Positions 30,420-41,219 of a stretch of DNA of 64,000 nucleotides are shown here, piece after piece (the first letter of the stretch is position 1; each line of letters begins with the position of its first letter). Made by a program: the position numbers and the translations under genes. The notes under the pieces are model-generated. The model did not search any database and had not been told where the DNA came from. It was given only the letters and a program-made list of their open reading frames with translations. Location of the stretch: contig OZ038507.1 of assembly GCA_964036315.1 (NCBI GenBank), positions 60,332,002-60,396,001 of the forward strand, read 5' to 3'. Source of the stretch: Acanthosepion esculentum (taxonomy: Eukaryota; Mollusca; Cephalopoda; Sepiida; Sepiidae).

Positions 30420-32160
30420 GTCAGGAAATTGTCCAGGGCAAATTGATTTTTTACTCTTTCAGAAAATCAACATTGCACCCCATGTGAAAGTTTGGGTTTG
30501 ATGTGGTTAGTATTAATACCAAAAATTAGATTCATAGCTCTTACCAATTTTGGAGCAATTAGTTTTAAAATGTTAAAATCTCATGCGTATGAGATTTCCG
30601 CCATCTTTTGCTGTCATCGATGATGGATCTATTGACATGGCACTTTATAACTGGAATCATTTTAGGTAGTTGTCTTTCATATTTATTCACATTGATGTGA
30701 ATTTTTATGTGAAATTAAAGGAATGTTTTTCAAAACTGCCAATATTCAACTCTTAGTATTGAATATGCATTTTGAATGCTTAGCCACTGTGTTACCCATT
30801 TTTGTGGATAGACTGACAATCTTTGTTTTGGTGGTCTAAGCTGGCAATCCTGATATTGCAACTTACTTTTGACCTAAACCGCGGACCATCTAAACCGCGA
30901 ATAGATGTTTTGAACCCCAACTACCACGGTTTATTGGTGCTGACCTGTATTTTGTCCTTGGATTGAACCAGTGAGTTCATTTGAAAAATAGGGCAAGTTG
31001 ATTTTTCACTTTTTGAGAAAATCAACATTGCACTCAGTTGAAAAGCTGCTGTTTAATGTGATAAGCACTGACACCAAAAATCAGATTAATAGCTTTTACC
31101 AATTTTTGAGCATTTAGCTTTTAAGATTGTCTGGGAAAAAATGTATAGAAATACCTAATTTCTGCAGGTTTTATGCTTACTAAGTGACTTCAAAATTTTA
31201 CTATTTCAAGAATAAATCCAAATAAAGTTGATATCTTTTGTATCAGCTACACTGAATGGGAAATATATTTAAACCAGAATTCTAATTATGAATCACCACA
31301 AGCAAAATATGCAATATCTTACTCTATTCGATAATAGAGGATAATGGGTATGTCCCCATTCACATAAATACAGTAGTAAATACTGTATGTTGGTCTGCAG
31401 TTGGAGATTCATTGTGCAATTCACTTGACTCACTTCTTGCAGTTGACTACATCTTCTACATGCCGCTATCAAATCTTATATGTGTTGTTCGTATCCTAAG
31501 TATTATCATACGTTAACAACCTTTGTGCGATTATTCTATTCAGTAACCTTCCCTGGGTTACAACATTAATGGATCATGAAAATATTTCTATCCTTTTTTT
31601 TTAAAATAGAATTTCTTTTGATGCAGATAAAATTAGTATAATAACTGCAATCACACTAAAGAAGAAAAATCTCAAATAGATTGTCTGAAGAAAAAAATGC
31701 ATAGAAATACCTAATTTCTGCAGGTTTTATGATTACTGACTTGAAAATTTTACTATTTCAAGAATAAATCCAAATAAAGTCGACATTTTTTGTAAAGGGT
31801 GTTCCCATAATTTGGACCGATTTTGATGTGAATTAAGTTTAAGCATCTAATGATTTTTTTTCTTTTTCTTTCAGAATTGTCAGACATTTGGGCAATATTA
31901 TTGTTTACCCATAATTGCCATGACGTAAATAACAGGATCCAATAGAGAAATAAATAAATTTTTACCAATAACACTGATTTATTTACTGCTGACTTTGATC
32001 CCTCTTAATGGAACACCCTTATATATAATCCATCTTAATGAAACACCTTTACTAGATACACTGAATGGAAAATAAATTCAAGCCAGAATTCTAATTATGA
32101 ATTACCACAGGCAAAATAAGCAATTTTTTTACTGTATTCGATAAGTAATAACTGTAAAAA
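30420..32160. repeat. Locally duplicated segments
   Basis: 30420-30560 matches 30985-31130 (TTTTTGAGAAAATCAACATT, CCAAAAATCAGATT blocks). 31130-31320 matches 31680-31796 joined to 32045-32125 (CCTAATTTCTGCAGGTTTTA, CAGAATTCTAATTATGAAT). The second match is interrupted by a MITE-like insert at 31797-32023. Confidence 0.8.
31797..32023. mobile_element. MITE-like insertion with AGGGTGTTCC termini
   Basis: Absent from the paralogous copy at 31230, so its borders are empirically visible. The ends read AAGGGTGTTCCCAT and ATGGAACACCCTT, imperfect inverted repeats, next to TA-rich flanks. No coding capacity is evident. Confidence 0.7.
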
Positions 32161-32169
32161 AAAATTGTA

Positions 32170-33230
32170 AAAGATTACAAAAAAGGTTACTCAATGAATG
32201 AGATTTGTTAGATCGTTTATTAGATCATAACTAATAAAAACAAAAAATAGATAAAAGTGTATGTAACACCATAATACTGCTGGGCACAAATTATAAGATA
32301 AATTTTTTTAAATTTGAATTGTTTATTGAAAATTGGATTAAGGATATTGCCTTGTAGAATATATTACAGCATAATATAGTTAGATTTCAGTGTCTCTTTC
32401 CTTTGAAGTAAATGAAGGTCTTATTTGATGGCACAATGATTTAGTAATAATTTGCTTGTGCCATGCATCTTGTCTAGAAACAATTTATAAAGCTTCAATG
32501 AATTATAAATTTTATAAGGCTTTCACTGTTCATTGGAATTAAATTCCAACGCTACGATTTTGAAGCTAAACTTAATTGTTAAACTTGCCTCCTCCCCAAA
32601 AAATGAAGAAGATTTTTTAGATCATTTGTTAGATCAGAATTAATAAAAACCAAAATATAGATAAAAGTGTATATAACACCATAATACAGCTGGGCACAAA
32701 TTATAAGACAAAATGGTTTAGTGTGATTTTTGATAAACAATACATTGTTTATCAAAATTCACACTGAAACTACTCCACTGTATAACATATTGCATCATAA
32801 TACAGCTAAATTGTTCAGTATAAGTCTCCTTTGAAGAAAATGAAGGTCTTGTTTGATGGCACAATGATTTAGTAATAATGTGCTTGAGGCTTGCATCTTG
32901 TATATATACAATTTTGTAAAGCTTCAGTAAATTATAAATTTTATAAGGCTGTGCTATAAGGCTTTCACTGACCACTGGAATTAAATTCCAACGCTACGAT
33001 TTTGAAGCTAAACTTCATCGTTAAACTCGCCTCCTTCCAAAAAATGAATAAGATTTGTTAGATCATTTGTTAGATCATAATTAATAAAACCAAAATATAG
33101 ATAAAAGTGTATATAACATCATAATACTGCTGGGCACAAATTATAAGACAAAATGGTTTAGTGTGATTTTTGATAAACAATACATTGTTTATCAAAATTC
33201 ACACTGAAACTACGCTAGATAACATGCTCT
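32170..33230. repeat. Tandem duplication, ~435-bp unit, about 2.4 copies
   Basis: Units begin near 32190, 32605 and 33040 with TTTGTTAGATC and continue through ATACTGCTGGGCACAAATTA, GGCACAATGATTTAGTAATA and TCCAACGCTACGATTTTGAA. Units 2 and 3 contain a perfect hairpin (TGATAAACAATAC / ATTGTTTATCA) missing from unit 1. Confidence 0.85.
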
Positions 33231-33379
33231 CTCCCAGAAACTGTAACTAAGGTCAGCTCAGCATAGTTGCAGTATAAACCACAGGTGAGCTCTGTGGGTG
33301 TTGAGCAAACACAAATGTCTGCAATAAGGATTGGCTAGCCGGCCTAGTAGACGGGTATCCTCAAATACAAGTGTCTAGC

Positions 33380-33381
<2 letters not shown>
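33231..33381. other. Repeat fragment shared with 16140
   Basis: GCAATAAGGATTGGCTAGCC then GTAGACGGGTATCCTCAAAT; remainder unassigned. Confidence 0.45.

Positions 33382-33424
<43 letters not shown>
33382..33424. repeat. (TA)n array
   Basis: Pure TA dinucleotides. Confidence 0.95.
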
Positions 33425-33428
<4 letters not shown>

Positions 33429-33839
33429 GTATTTAGGCAGCAATCCCTCTTTTATATATGTTTCCTTAAAGACGGCAGACAAGGTAGTGTGATTAAGCTT
33501 TTTATTTAATTTCTCTTGTGTTCCAACAAGTGTTTTCTTTTCTGGGCACAAAGTGTGTAGAAACTGTCCAAATGTTCTGTAATTCCAAGCACTTTTGGCT
33601 ATACTTTTAGCCATTATCAAGGATGATTTTATATTATTTTTACTTTTTAACTGGATGTATGGGTTGTGTGTATGTATCTAGAGTTATAGGTATGTTTTAT
33701 TTTTCAAACACAGTCAGCATATTATGGCTGTGTTCAGAGTTAATATTATTGAAGATTGGCTTTTTTCTTTTTTTATTATTAAGGCTTCCATTATTTTTAA
33801 TCATTTTTTACATGTGGATGAGGTAATTTTTTTTTTTTA
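33425..33839. other. Unassigned, with a decayed hammerhead-like motif
   Basis: The minus strand at about 33620-33590 reads CTTGATAATGGCTAAAAGTA then TAGCCAAAAGTGC: a GGCTA/TAGCC hairpin between altered core-like segments. Confidence 0.35.
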
Positions 33840-34720
33840 AGCATTTCACCCCAAGCAAAGCTGGAGTGCCACTAGCACGCAAGGGGTTACAGAGAGTGGG
33901 AGCAAGAGTAAAGAGGCGTGAGAGAGGAAAGGATGAAGAGAAGGACGGGAAATAGATCAAGGCATCTGGAGATGTCGATTGACCTTGCTTTTGAATAGTT
34001 GGAGATTACAGCTATCAGGGAAGCAAGTAAGAGGAAGGGAGTTCTACAGATGGGAAGTGCGAGACATGAAGGTATTGGAGTAAAAGAGACAGCTACATTT
34101 AACTGTTTCAACAGTGAAAGGGTGGGACTGAGATGCCAGCCTAGTTGCACATTTAAATTCATGCAGTTTGGGGACCAGTGAAAGTAGCTTGTCGGAGCAG
34201 TTAACATGGAAGTATTTGTACAAAAGACAGAGGGAAGAGACAGCATGTCTGTGAGAAAGTGACTGTAGGCGAGACGCCAGATCAGGACCAATAACATTGC
34301 ATATCCGTCTCTGGATTTTGTTGAGGACCTTAAGATGAACAGCGGGGGCTCCAGACCATATATGGCAGCAGTATTCCATGCAAGGGCGAATGGTTGATTT
34401 ATAGATTTGAAGGATGGACTCGGGGAGAAACACGACACATAGAACCAACTTTCCTTGCGGTAGATGAAGCTATTGATTCACTGTATTTGTTCCATCTCAG
34501 GCCAGCAGACAATGTGAGACCAAGCAGTCGCAGAGAGGTGCTCTCGTGGAGATGAGCATCAGACATTCTAATGGCAGGCAGGGAGGGTTTCTCTGTGGTG
34601 GGTTAAAGAGAGCAGTTTTGTTTTTGAGGCATTAAACCAGCCATTTCTTGCCCCAGTCAACAACAGATTGGGGGTCCTTTTCAAGATCAATGGCCAAGTC
34701 AGTTTTGTGGTTATGCTTTT
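33840..34720 (-). pseudogene. LINE reverse transcriptase C-terminal fragment (jockey/CR1-like), copy 2
   Basis: The longest of the three related LINE tails. The minus strand reads a decayed palm/thumb region (DLEKDPQSVVDWGKKWLV, with an in-frame stop and shift), then a clear C-terminal block: IYKSTIRPCMEYCCHIWSGA, LKVLNKIQRRICNVIG, LSHRHAVSSLCLLYKYFH, KLHEFKCATRLASQSHPF. This is the conserved region after the RT catalytic motifs in jockey/CR1-type elements. Frameshifts separate the parts and the final W-N-x-LP block is damaged. The 3' flank matches 5075-5110 and 54418-54450. A 5'-truncated dead insertion. Confidence 0.85.
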
Positions 34721-34835
34721 ATTTTCTACTAGTATGTTTCAGATGGAGTCTGGTAGGTTTGTGTGCATAATTAACTTTAACCCATAGATAAAGCATACCT
34801 TAAAACTATACTTTATCATATATATATATATATAT

Positions 34836-35171
34836 ATTATAAATTAATAGATTTAAAATATGGTTTTACCGCTACACAGTGATAACCATGTTTCAGAAAT
34901 GGAAGCTAAAGCCCCTGAATTTAATTTTGTTATTAAACCAAAGACATTAGTTCCATTTCCTCATCAAGCGAATTTTGGAGTAACTTACTTTTTAAAATTT
35001 ACGGTTGTTTTTAAAAAGTAAGTTACTCCAAAATTCGCTTGATGAGGAAATGGAACTAATGTCTTTGGTTTAATAACAAAATTAAATTCAGGGGCTTTAG
35101 CTTCCATTTCTGAAACATGGTTATCACTGTGTAGCGGTAAAACCATATTTTAAATCTATTAATTTATAATA
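34836..35171. repeat. Perfect 336-bp palindrome
   Basis: Arms 34836-34997 and 35009-35171 are reverse complements with no mismatch that I could find, separated by 11 bases (centre near 35003). Arm sequence (for example TACCGCTACACAGTGATAAC and CCTCATCAAGCGAATTTTGG) is ordinary-complexity and occurs nowhere else in the window. Either a very young foldback element or an assembly/library artefact. Confidence 0.93.
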
Positions 35172-35277
35172 TTAATGCTCTGTAAATTTAAATTTACATA
35201 GAGCACTATTGTGTAAAAATAAAAATATCTATAAGAACACCGGATTTTATATCTTACTGTTCTTTCCTTTTTATTTA

Positions 35278-35284
35278 TATATAC

Positions 35285-35341
<57 letters not shown>
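35278..35341. repeat. (TA)n array
   Basis: TA with two CATA breaks. Confidence 0.9.
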
Positions 35342-35344
<3 letters not shown>

Positions 35345-36324
35345 AAACCTAATGAGCCAGACAAACCTACCAAGGTTTCACTTAGGCAGATCGTCAAGGT
35401 TGGCTGCTCTATGTTTGTATTGAGCTCTTTAGTTAGTTGTTTACTCGTATCGGGGTTTTTTCTTTGGGCCTTGAACCTGTATCTGTGCGATTATTTTTGA
35501 CAGACTTTCATGTTCCTGGCTCTTTCTTTTTTAAAACCTTTTTTACCCTTCGTGATTGATTTGCCTATTGTTAAATCAAGAGTTCGAAGGTTTTTCGACA
35601 CGAGTATAGTTACCTATATTTATATATATATATATATATAAATATATGTATGTGTGTGTGTGTGTGTGTGTGTGTGAGATAACTGCCAATTCTTTACAGA
35701 AGAAGGCCATCTCTTCAGCATTGACCTGGGGGGGCCATGACTTTGGGATCCAGCCTCGTTCCTGCATACCTTTCTACATATGTGAAACAAGAAAGGCCTT
35801 TTGGAGTGTCTCGAAAGTGGCTTTCTCCTCAGGCACTTTCATGTGTCTCTTCAGCCTGGTGTCAAACCTGCAAATTTTGTCACAAAACTGCAAATTTTGT
35901 CACAAAACTGACATAAGTACCATGCAAGTCTGTCAGGAAGAACATTCACATAATTGTCATTAGACTGATGATTTTTATGTGATCTCTGATGACTAGCAAA
36001 TCTGGAATGATTCTAAGACGAAATATGTGTAGACCGAAAGTTGTTTTTTTTTTAAATTATGCTGTTTATTGACAGTGGAACATATGTTTCAAAGCATGCG
36101 ATGCTGCGAGGCTAGAATTCTTGTTCAAATCAAGCAAGTGAGAATTTTGCTGGAATTTTGAAAAGATATAAATCCACAAAATGTTCTTCTGATATGTATT
36201 TATCTGTTAAAGTGACATGGACTTAAGTACAATCCAATTAGCACAGTAAAAATATCTTAGTAGTTTTCCACAGAATTCAAGATTCTGATTATTACTGTTC
36301 TGCAGATCTGATGTCGTAAATACA
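35342..36324. other. No supported gene
   Basis: Contains a short TG array (35651-35677). The minus strand 35960-35690 reads QFCDKICRFDTRLKRHMK, then ERGWIPKSWPPQVNAEEM: vaguely zinc-finger/transposase-like but broken by stops and not identifiable. Confidence 0.35.
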
Positions 36325-36683
36325 TTAGAGTGTGCAGCTTATATATTACATCATAAAGTAACAATTTATACAAAGAATTAAATAGCAATGTTAATGTGAT
36401 ATAATGGCGAAATCACTTCACTAACAAAACTTAATGAGACGTTAGCTTATTATCAATTCCTTGAATAATAAGATCCATGTATTTGAGTTGTTGCCAGATG
36501 GAAGAAACTTGTTTCATCTGACAACAACTCAGATATAAGGATCTTATTATTCAAGGAATTGATAGTAAGTTAATGCCTCATTAAGTCTCGCTAGTGAAGT
36601 GATTTTGCATTTATCATATTAACATTGATATTTGGTTCTTTGTATAGATTGTTTGTTTATGATATAAAATATAAGCTGCACAC

Positions 36684-36690
<7 letters not shown>
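36325..36690. repeat. Diverged inverted repeat, arms ~165 bp
   Basis: AGAGTGTGCAGCTTATAT at the left pairs with ATATAAGCTGCACACTCT at the right. The arms differ at scattered positions, with the centre near 36505 (GTTGTTGCCAGATG / CATCTGACAACAAC). The right arm is also the outer part of the large palindrome at 36590-38290. Confidence 0.85.
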
Positions 36691-36741
<51 letters not shown>

Positions 36742-36749
36742 TCCCTTTC

Positions 36750-37013
36750 ATAGGTTAAGCACTGCAGGAGAAAGGGAATTTGATGCATGCTACTGTTGAT
36801 TAATGCTAAGCTCTTCATTATGAATTGAGCCCTCTGGCACCCAGTAATGCTTATGTGCAAAAAATTCCCTTTCTTCCTAGCATGCACTGATGGCCTAGAG
36901 GTGAGAGTCTCCAACAGATGTCAAATTGGTCAGGTTTCAATCCTGGCTTGAAGCAATTGCATGTCTAGCCACACCGATGAGCTCTGATACAACGAAACTG
37001 TCTGTCTGTGGAT

Positions 37014-37016
<3 letters not shown>
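36750..37016 (+). repeat. Degraded hammerhead SINE, left palindrome arm
   Basis: tRNA-like part (GCACTGATGGCCTAGAGGTG A-box-like, GTCAGGTTTCAATCCTGGC B-box-like), then a hammerhead-derived 3' end and a TA tract: same order as at 13662-13972 but clearly an older subfamily. Confidence 0.75.
36969..37011 (+). ncRNA. Degenerate hammerhead, left palindrome arm
   Basis: 43 nt, the same length as the intact copies. Stem I CCACA/TGTGG is kept, but the core is CCGATGA instead of CTGATGA and stem II (GCTCT..ACAAC) no longer pairs. Predicted inactive. Confidence 0.7.
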
Positions 37017-37017
<1 letters not shown>

Positions 37018-37071
<54 letters not shown>

Positions 37072-37081
37072 TCATCCATAG

Positions 37082-37119
<38 letters not shown>
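37018..37119. repeat. Two (TA)n arrays
   Basis: 37018-37066 and 37085-37119, separated by CATATTCATCCATAGTCA. Confidence 0.95.
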
Positions 37120-37122
<3 letters not shown>

Positions 37123-37328
37123 ATTGTGTGGTGGTGTTAATAAAATAGTGCTCAATGTAATATAACAGAGCTATTAAGTATATATTAATAACTATACATA
37201 TTATCTCTCACTGGTTGCACAACTCGCAGTTTCATGCACAATGCAATCTTCAGGTGCAATCCAGCACCTGAAGATTGCATTGTACATGAAACTCCGAGTC
37301 ATGCTATAAGTGAGGGATAATATGTATA

Positions 37329-37334
<6 letters not shown>

Positions 37335-37381
<47 letters not shown>
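37335..37381. repeat. (TA)n array
   Basis: Inside the left palindrome arm. Confidence 0.95.
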
Positions 37382-37384
<3 letters not shown>

Positions 37385-37528
37385 GAAATATAGTTTTAAA
37401 GTGTGCTATATTTATAGGATCAAGTGCTCAATATCAGAGATAGAGCATATGCAAATATAAATATAAAAGTGAACATTGAAGTCAACACTCAGATCCTATA
37501 AATATAGCACACTTTAAAACTATATTTC

Positions 37529-37570
<42 letters not shown>

Positions 37571-37773
37571 TATACATATTATCCCTCACTTATAGCATGA
37601 CTCGAAGTTTCATGTACAATGCAATCTTCAGGTGCTGGATTGCACCTGAAGATTGCATTGTGCATGAAACTGCGAGTTGTGCAACCAGTGAGAGATATGT
37701 ATAGTTATTAATATATACTTAATAGCTCTGTTATATTACATTGAGCACTATTTTATTAACACCACCACACAAT

Positions 37774-37804
<31 letters not shown>

Positions 37805-37814
37805 GACTATGGAT

Positions 37815-37870
<56 letters not shown>

Positions 37871-37872
37871 AT

Positions 37873-37915
37873 CCACAGACAGACAGTTTCGTTGTATCAG
37901 AGCTCATCGGTGTGG
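37873..37915 (-). ncRNA. Degenerate hammerhead, right palindrome arm
   Basis: Reverse complement of 36969-37011 with identical core defects, so the defects predate the palindrome or were homogenised. Confidence 0.7.
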
Positions 37916-38142
37916 CTAGACATGCAATTGCTTCAAGCCAGGATTGAAACCTGACCAATTTGACATCTGTTGGAGACTCTCACCTCTAGGCCATCAGTGC
38001 ATGCTAGGAAGAAAGGGAATTTTTAGCACATAAGCATTACTGGGTGCCAGAGGGCTCAATTCATAATGAAGAGCTTAGCATTAATCAACAGTAGCATGCA
38101 TCAAATTCTCTTTCTCCTGCAGTGCTTAACCTATGAAAGGGA

Positions 38143-38184
<42 letters not shown>

Positions 38185-38288
38185 GTGTGCAGCTTATATT
38201 TTATATCATAAACAAACAATCTATACAAAGAACCAAATATCAATGTTAATATGATAAATGCAAAATCACTTCACTAGCGAGACTTAAT

Positions 38289-38396
38289 GATCCTGACGAT
38301 TGCATCCAGCATGAAACAGCCTATTGCCTCTAAGTGTTGACTTCAATGTTCACTTTTATATATATATAATATATATATACACACACATATATATAT

Positions 38397-38427
<31 letters not shown>

Positions 38428-38640
38428 ATTTGGTTGGATTGATGTGAGTTTGTGACCCTGGGTTTCATGCTAGACACAATCGTCAGACAAACTGATTAAT
38501 TTTTTAAATATCTTGGATTTATGTAGGTTGCGTGTATTGGTGTACTGACTATCGCAAAAGCGTGAAACCCAGAGTAACAAACTCACATCAATCCAACCAA
38601 ATATGTTAGCTCTATATCTGATACTGAGCACTTTCTAATG
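38289..38640. repeat. R4-like repeat and a 45-bp-arm hairpin
   Basis: 38289-38345 matches 24505-24570. At 38426-38604, GGTTGGATTGATGTGAGTTT and its complement form arms around a ~90-base loop; GTTTCATGCTAGACACAATC in the loop edge resembles other R4 copies. Confidence 0.75.
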
Positions 38641-38739
38641 AGTACCACACATATAATATATAAATAATAATATATATAATATATTACATACATATATATA
38701 TATATATATTTATATTTATATTTATATATACACACCTTT

Positions 38740-38744
<5 letters not shown>

Positions 38745-38837
<93 letters not shown>

Positions 38838-38842
38838 TATAA
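38745..38842. repeat. (CA)n and (TA)n arrays
   Basis: ACACACACA then long TA run. Confidence 0.95.
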
Positions 38843-38869
38843 GTGTGATGTTAAATTATCATCATTTTA

Positions 38870-39470
38870 TATTTTTTATTTTGTGCATGCACATTGTTTG
38901 TTTTTGATTTTGTCAACTCCACAGTATAGTAGGGTCAGTTGGGCACCATCTGTGAGAAAAAGATCACTATGCTACAATCCACTCTGTCAGAAATTTGGAA
39001 ATAACATGCTGTACTGTTTGGTGTTTGCACCAGAGCCCTACATCAAGTGCCTTGAGGAGGTAGTGCTGCCCTGGTTCAAGACTGTAGTTGCTGGAAGACC
39101 CTATATCTGGCAACAGGACACTGCACCATGCCACACAAAGAGGAGAACCTAGTCACAGCAGTCAGATAATTTCTGCAACCACCTCACCCCTTACATTTGT
39201 CCACCTTACGTGCAAGACTGCAACTGTCTTAATTATAATGTGTGTAGTGCAGTTGAGCAAGAGACCAAAATCTCCTTGTAACACCAAAGATGTACTGAAG
39301 GGAAAGGATTATGGTAACATTCACCAACTTAAACAAGGAGACCATCCAGAAGAGTTGCAGGAGATTTTGAAGTCACCTGGAGCCTGTGGTTGAAGCCACT
39401 GATGATTTTAGTGAATAAATTTACTCTTTTGTATTTCAAGATATTTTTGTGTAATTTTGGTAAATATATA
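38870..39470 (+). pseudogene. Mariner-like transposase relic (second copy of the 8.7-10.3 kb family)
   Basis: The plus strand carries the leader (TTTTGTGCATGCACATTG) and a truncated start region. A deletion then joins it to the DDE part: [38 protein letters not shown] (second catalytic Asp in QQD), then in another frame PPYVQDCNCLNYNVCSAVEQ, a decayed NSPDCNPLDYYVWG block, then TKDVLKGKDYGNIHQL and the 3' end with TTTCAAGATATTTTTGTGTA. It lacks most of the protein between the HTH and the second catalytic block. It serves as the uninterrupted reference that exposes the insertion at 8899-9657. Confidence 0.85.
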
Positions 39471-39479
39471 TATTGAAAT

Positions 39480-39735
39480 GAGGTCATCATGAGGTACCCA
39501 TTAAATATCTAAAAGATGACAGGTTTAGGATGATTCTCATTGACGTCTCTGCAATGTGTAATAGTCAATATTCTTTTATTTCGAAATAGTGTTCTCACCT
39601 TGGTTAATATAGATGCTATTATAGACACAATGTTTCGACCAAGTACCCTCTAGTCATCATCAAGCATCCATTAAATATTTAAAAGATGACAGGTTTATGA
39701 TGATACTCTTTGAAGTTTCTGTAATGGGTAATTTA
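39480..39735 (+). repeat. R6 tandem-type repeat, first copies
   Basis: Blocks TAGTCAATATTCTTTTATTT, CTTGGTTAATATAGATGC, ACAATGTTTCGACCAAGTAC and CATCCATTAAATAT. The minus strand of 39613-39667 reads TTGATGATGACTAGAGGGTA then CTTGGTCGAAACATTGTGTC, a hammerhead-like pattern. Confidence 0.8.
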
Positions 39736-40024
39736 CATTATTTGGACTATTGTTCTCATCTTTGACGCCATATTTATTACAACGTTTCGGCCGTTGTATG
39801 CTGCAGCCTTCTTCAAGTGGTTGGAAAGTTGAACTGAAACCTTTATTTTGCTCACTGGGGTAGACTGTTCTAGTTCCATGTGCCATGTTTAATGGATGTC
39901 AGTTATCAGTTATCTCCTGTTAATTTCCCTCTGAAAGTTCTCCACTGCCTTAACCAAGTATTGAACTCACACTCTATAGGTCCTGTCACTGGATCTAACC
40001 AACACCTTTATCCACAGTGACATC
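39736..40024 (-). repeat. SINE-C, near full length
   Basis: Minus strand: tRNA-like head (GTGGATAAAGGTGTTGG A-box-like, GTGAGTTCAATACTTGG B-box-like), then ACATGGCACATGGAACTAG, ending with GAAGAAGGCTGCAGCATAC and CGGCCGAAACGTTGTAATAA. Flanked by R6 sequence, so it inserted into an R6 array. Confidence 0.8.
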
Positions 40025-40215
40025 TGTTTATGAATTTCTGGGTATAATAAACCGAATGTCTTTAGTAACTATTTTTTACCAGTGCTCATATTGCAATTTA
40101 TGTTGTTATCATTGCATTTTTTTTTACCAGAGCTCTTATTGCAACTTTTGTTGCTATTATCGCATTTCTCTGGCACTCCTTATTACTGGTTCCCATATTG
40201 TATTCATTTCTATGC

Positions 40216-40353
40216 TTGGTCGGCTCAGGAGATTTCTGAAGAAGGCCGGAGTGTACAACGGCTGAAACGTTGTAATAAATATGGCGACAAAGATGAGGAC
40301 AATAGACTGATTAATGTAAATAATGTACATAATACCTCATCTCAGAAATATAG
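40216..40353 (+). repeat. SINE-C 3' part
   Basis: CTGAAGAAGGCCGGAGTGTA, CAACGGCTGAAACGTTGTAA, then ATATGGCGACAAAGATGAGG and CCTCATCTCAGAAATATAG, the common 3' end of this family. Confidence 0.85.
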
Positions 40354-40800
40354 ACGAGTAATAGTAAATATTCTTTTATTTCAAACTGGCGTTCTCAGCT
40401 TGGTTAATAAAGATGCCATTATAGACACAATGTTTCGACCAAGTACCCTCTAGTCATCATCAGGCATCCATTAAATATCTAAAAGATAACAGGTTTATGA
40501 TGATTATTATTGAAGTTTCTGTAATGGGTAATAGTCAATATTCTTTTATTTCAAACTAGCATTCTCAGCTTGGTTAATATAAGATGCTATTATAGACACA
40601 ATGTTTTGACCAAGTACCCTCTAGTCATCATCAGGCATCCATTAAATATCTAAAAGATGACAGGTTTATGATGATTCTCATTGAAGTTTCTGTAATATTC
40701 TTTTATTTCAAACTAGCATTCTCAGCTTGGTTAATATAAGATGCTATTATAGAAACAATGTTTCAACAAAGTACCCTCTGGCCATCATCAGGTATCCATC
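40354..40800 (+). repeat. R6 repeat, three tandem copies (~145-175 bp)
   Basis: Same blocks as 39480-39735. Minus-strand hammerhead-like segments lie at about 40411-40470, 40582-40640 and 40741-40800. The first is best preserved (CTGATGATGACTAGAGGG ... GGTCGAAACATTGTGTC). Confidence 0.85.
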
Positions 40801-41219
40801 AATTGGCTGATAGGGGATATCTGCTGATTATTGTGATATTTTGTCCTTATGACAGTTATTGTTCATTCCTGCTGAATTGGTGCATCACTTCCACATCCAA
40901 GTAGAATAATAGTTTGACATAATACCATATTGTCATTGACATACACAGAAATTGACAGGTTAGCAAATAGGTTTTTTTCACTAACCATGTGAATGCTATA
41001 CTTGCACAGAACTCATATAAAGAATGAATTCATGTTACTTTATTCTATAAACCATAAATTTTGACCTGGCATACAAGTTGACCTCAAGATTTTTAGCTCA
41101 AAACTCTGACTTTGGCCTATATAGGTCGACCCCCAAACATACAGTAGGCTACCAGTGGCCCAAAACTTAGGCTTACCGGTAAATGATAACCTGTGCCAAA
41201 ACTATATATGGTCACACCA
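40801..41219. other. No recognised feature
   Basis: Unassigned AT-rich DNA. Confidence 0.4.

Larger units (their letters stand above)
36590..38290. repeat. ~1.7-kb palindrome
   Basis: Left arm 36590-37420 and right arm 37495-38290 are reverse complements over all their non-TA sequence: the SINE/hammerhead copy, the CACATTGTGTGGTGGTG block, the GCACCTGAAGATTGCAT block and the TTTTAAAGTGTGCTATATTT block. A 70-80 base spacer lies near 37421-37495. Differences are few and mostly in TA-array lengths and small indels. Within each arm are smaller palindromes, so it is nested. Confidence 0.9.

Noticed and set aside
35576..35963. Possible zinc finger (CRF..LKRHM) on the minus strand
   Set aside because: Only a partial C..C/H pattern, broken by stops; too weak to call.
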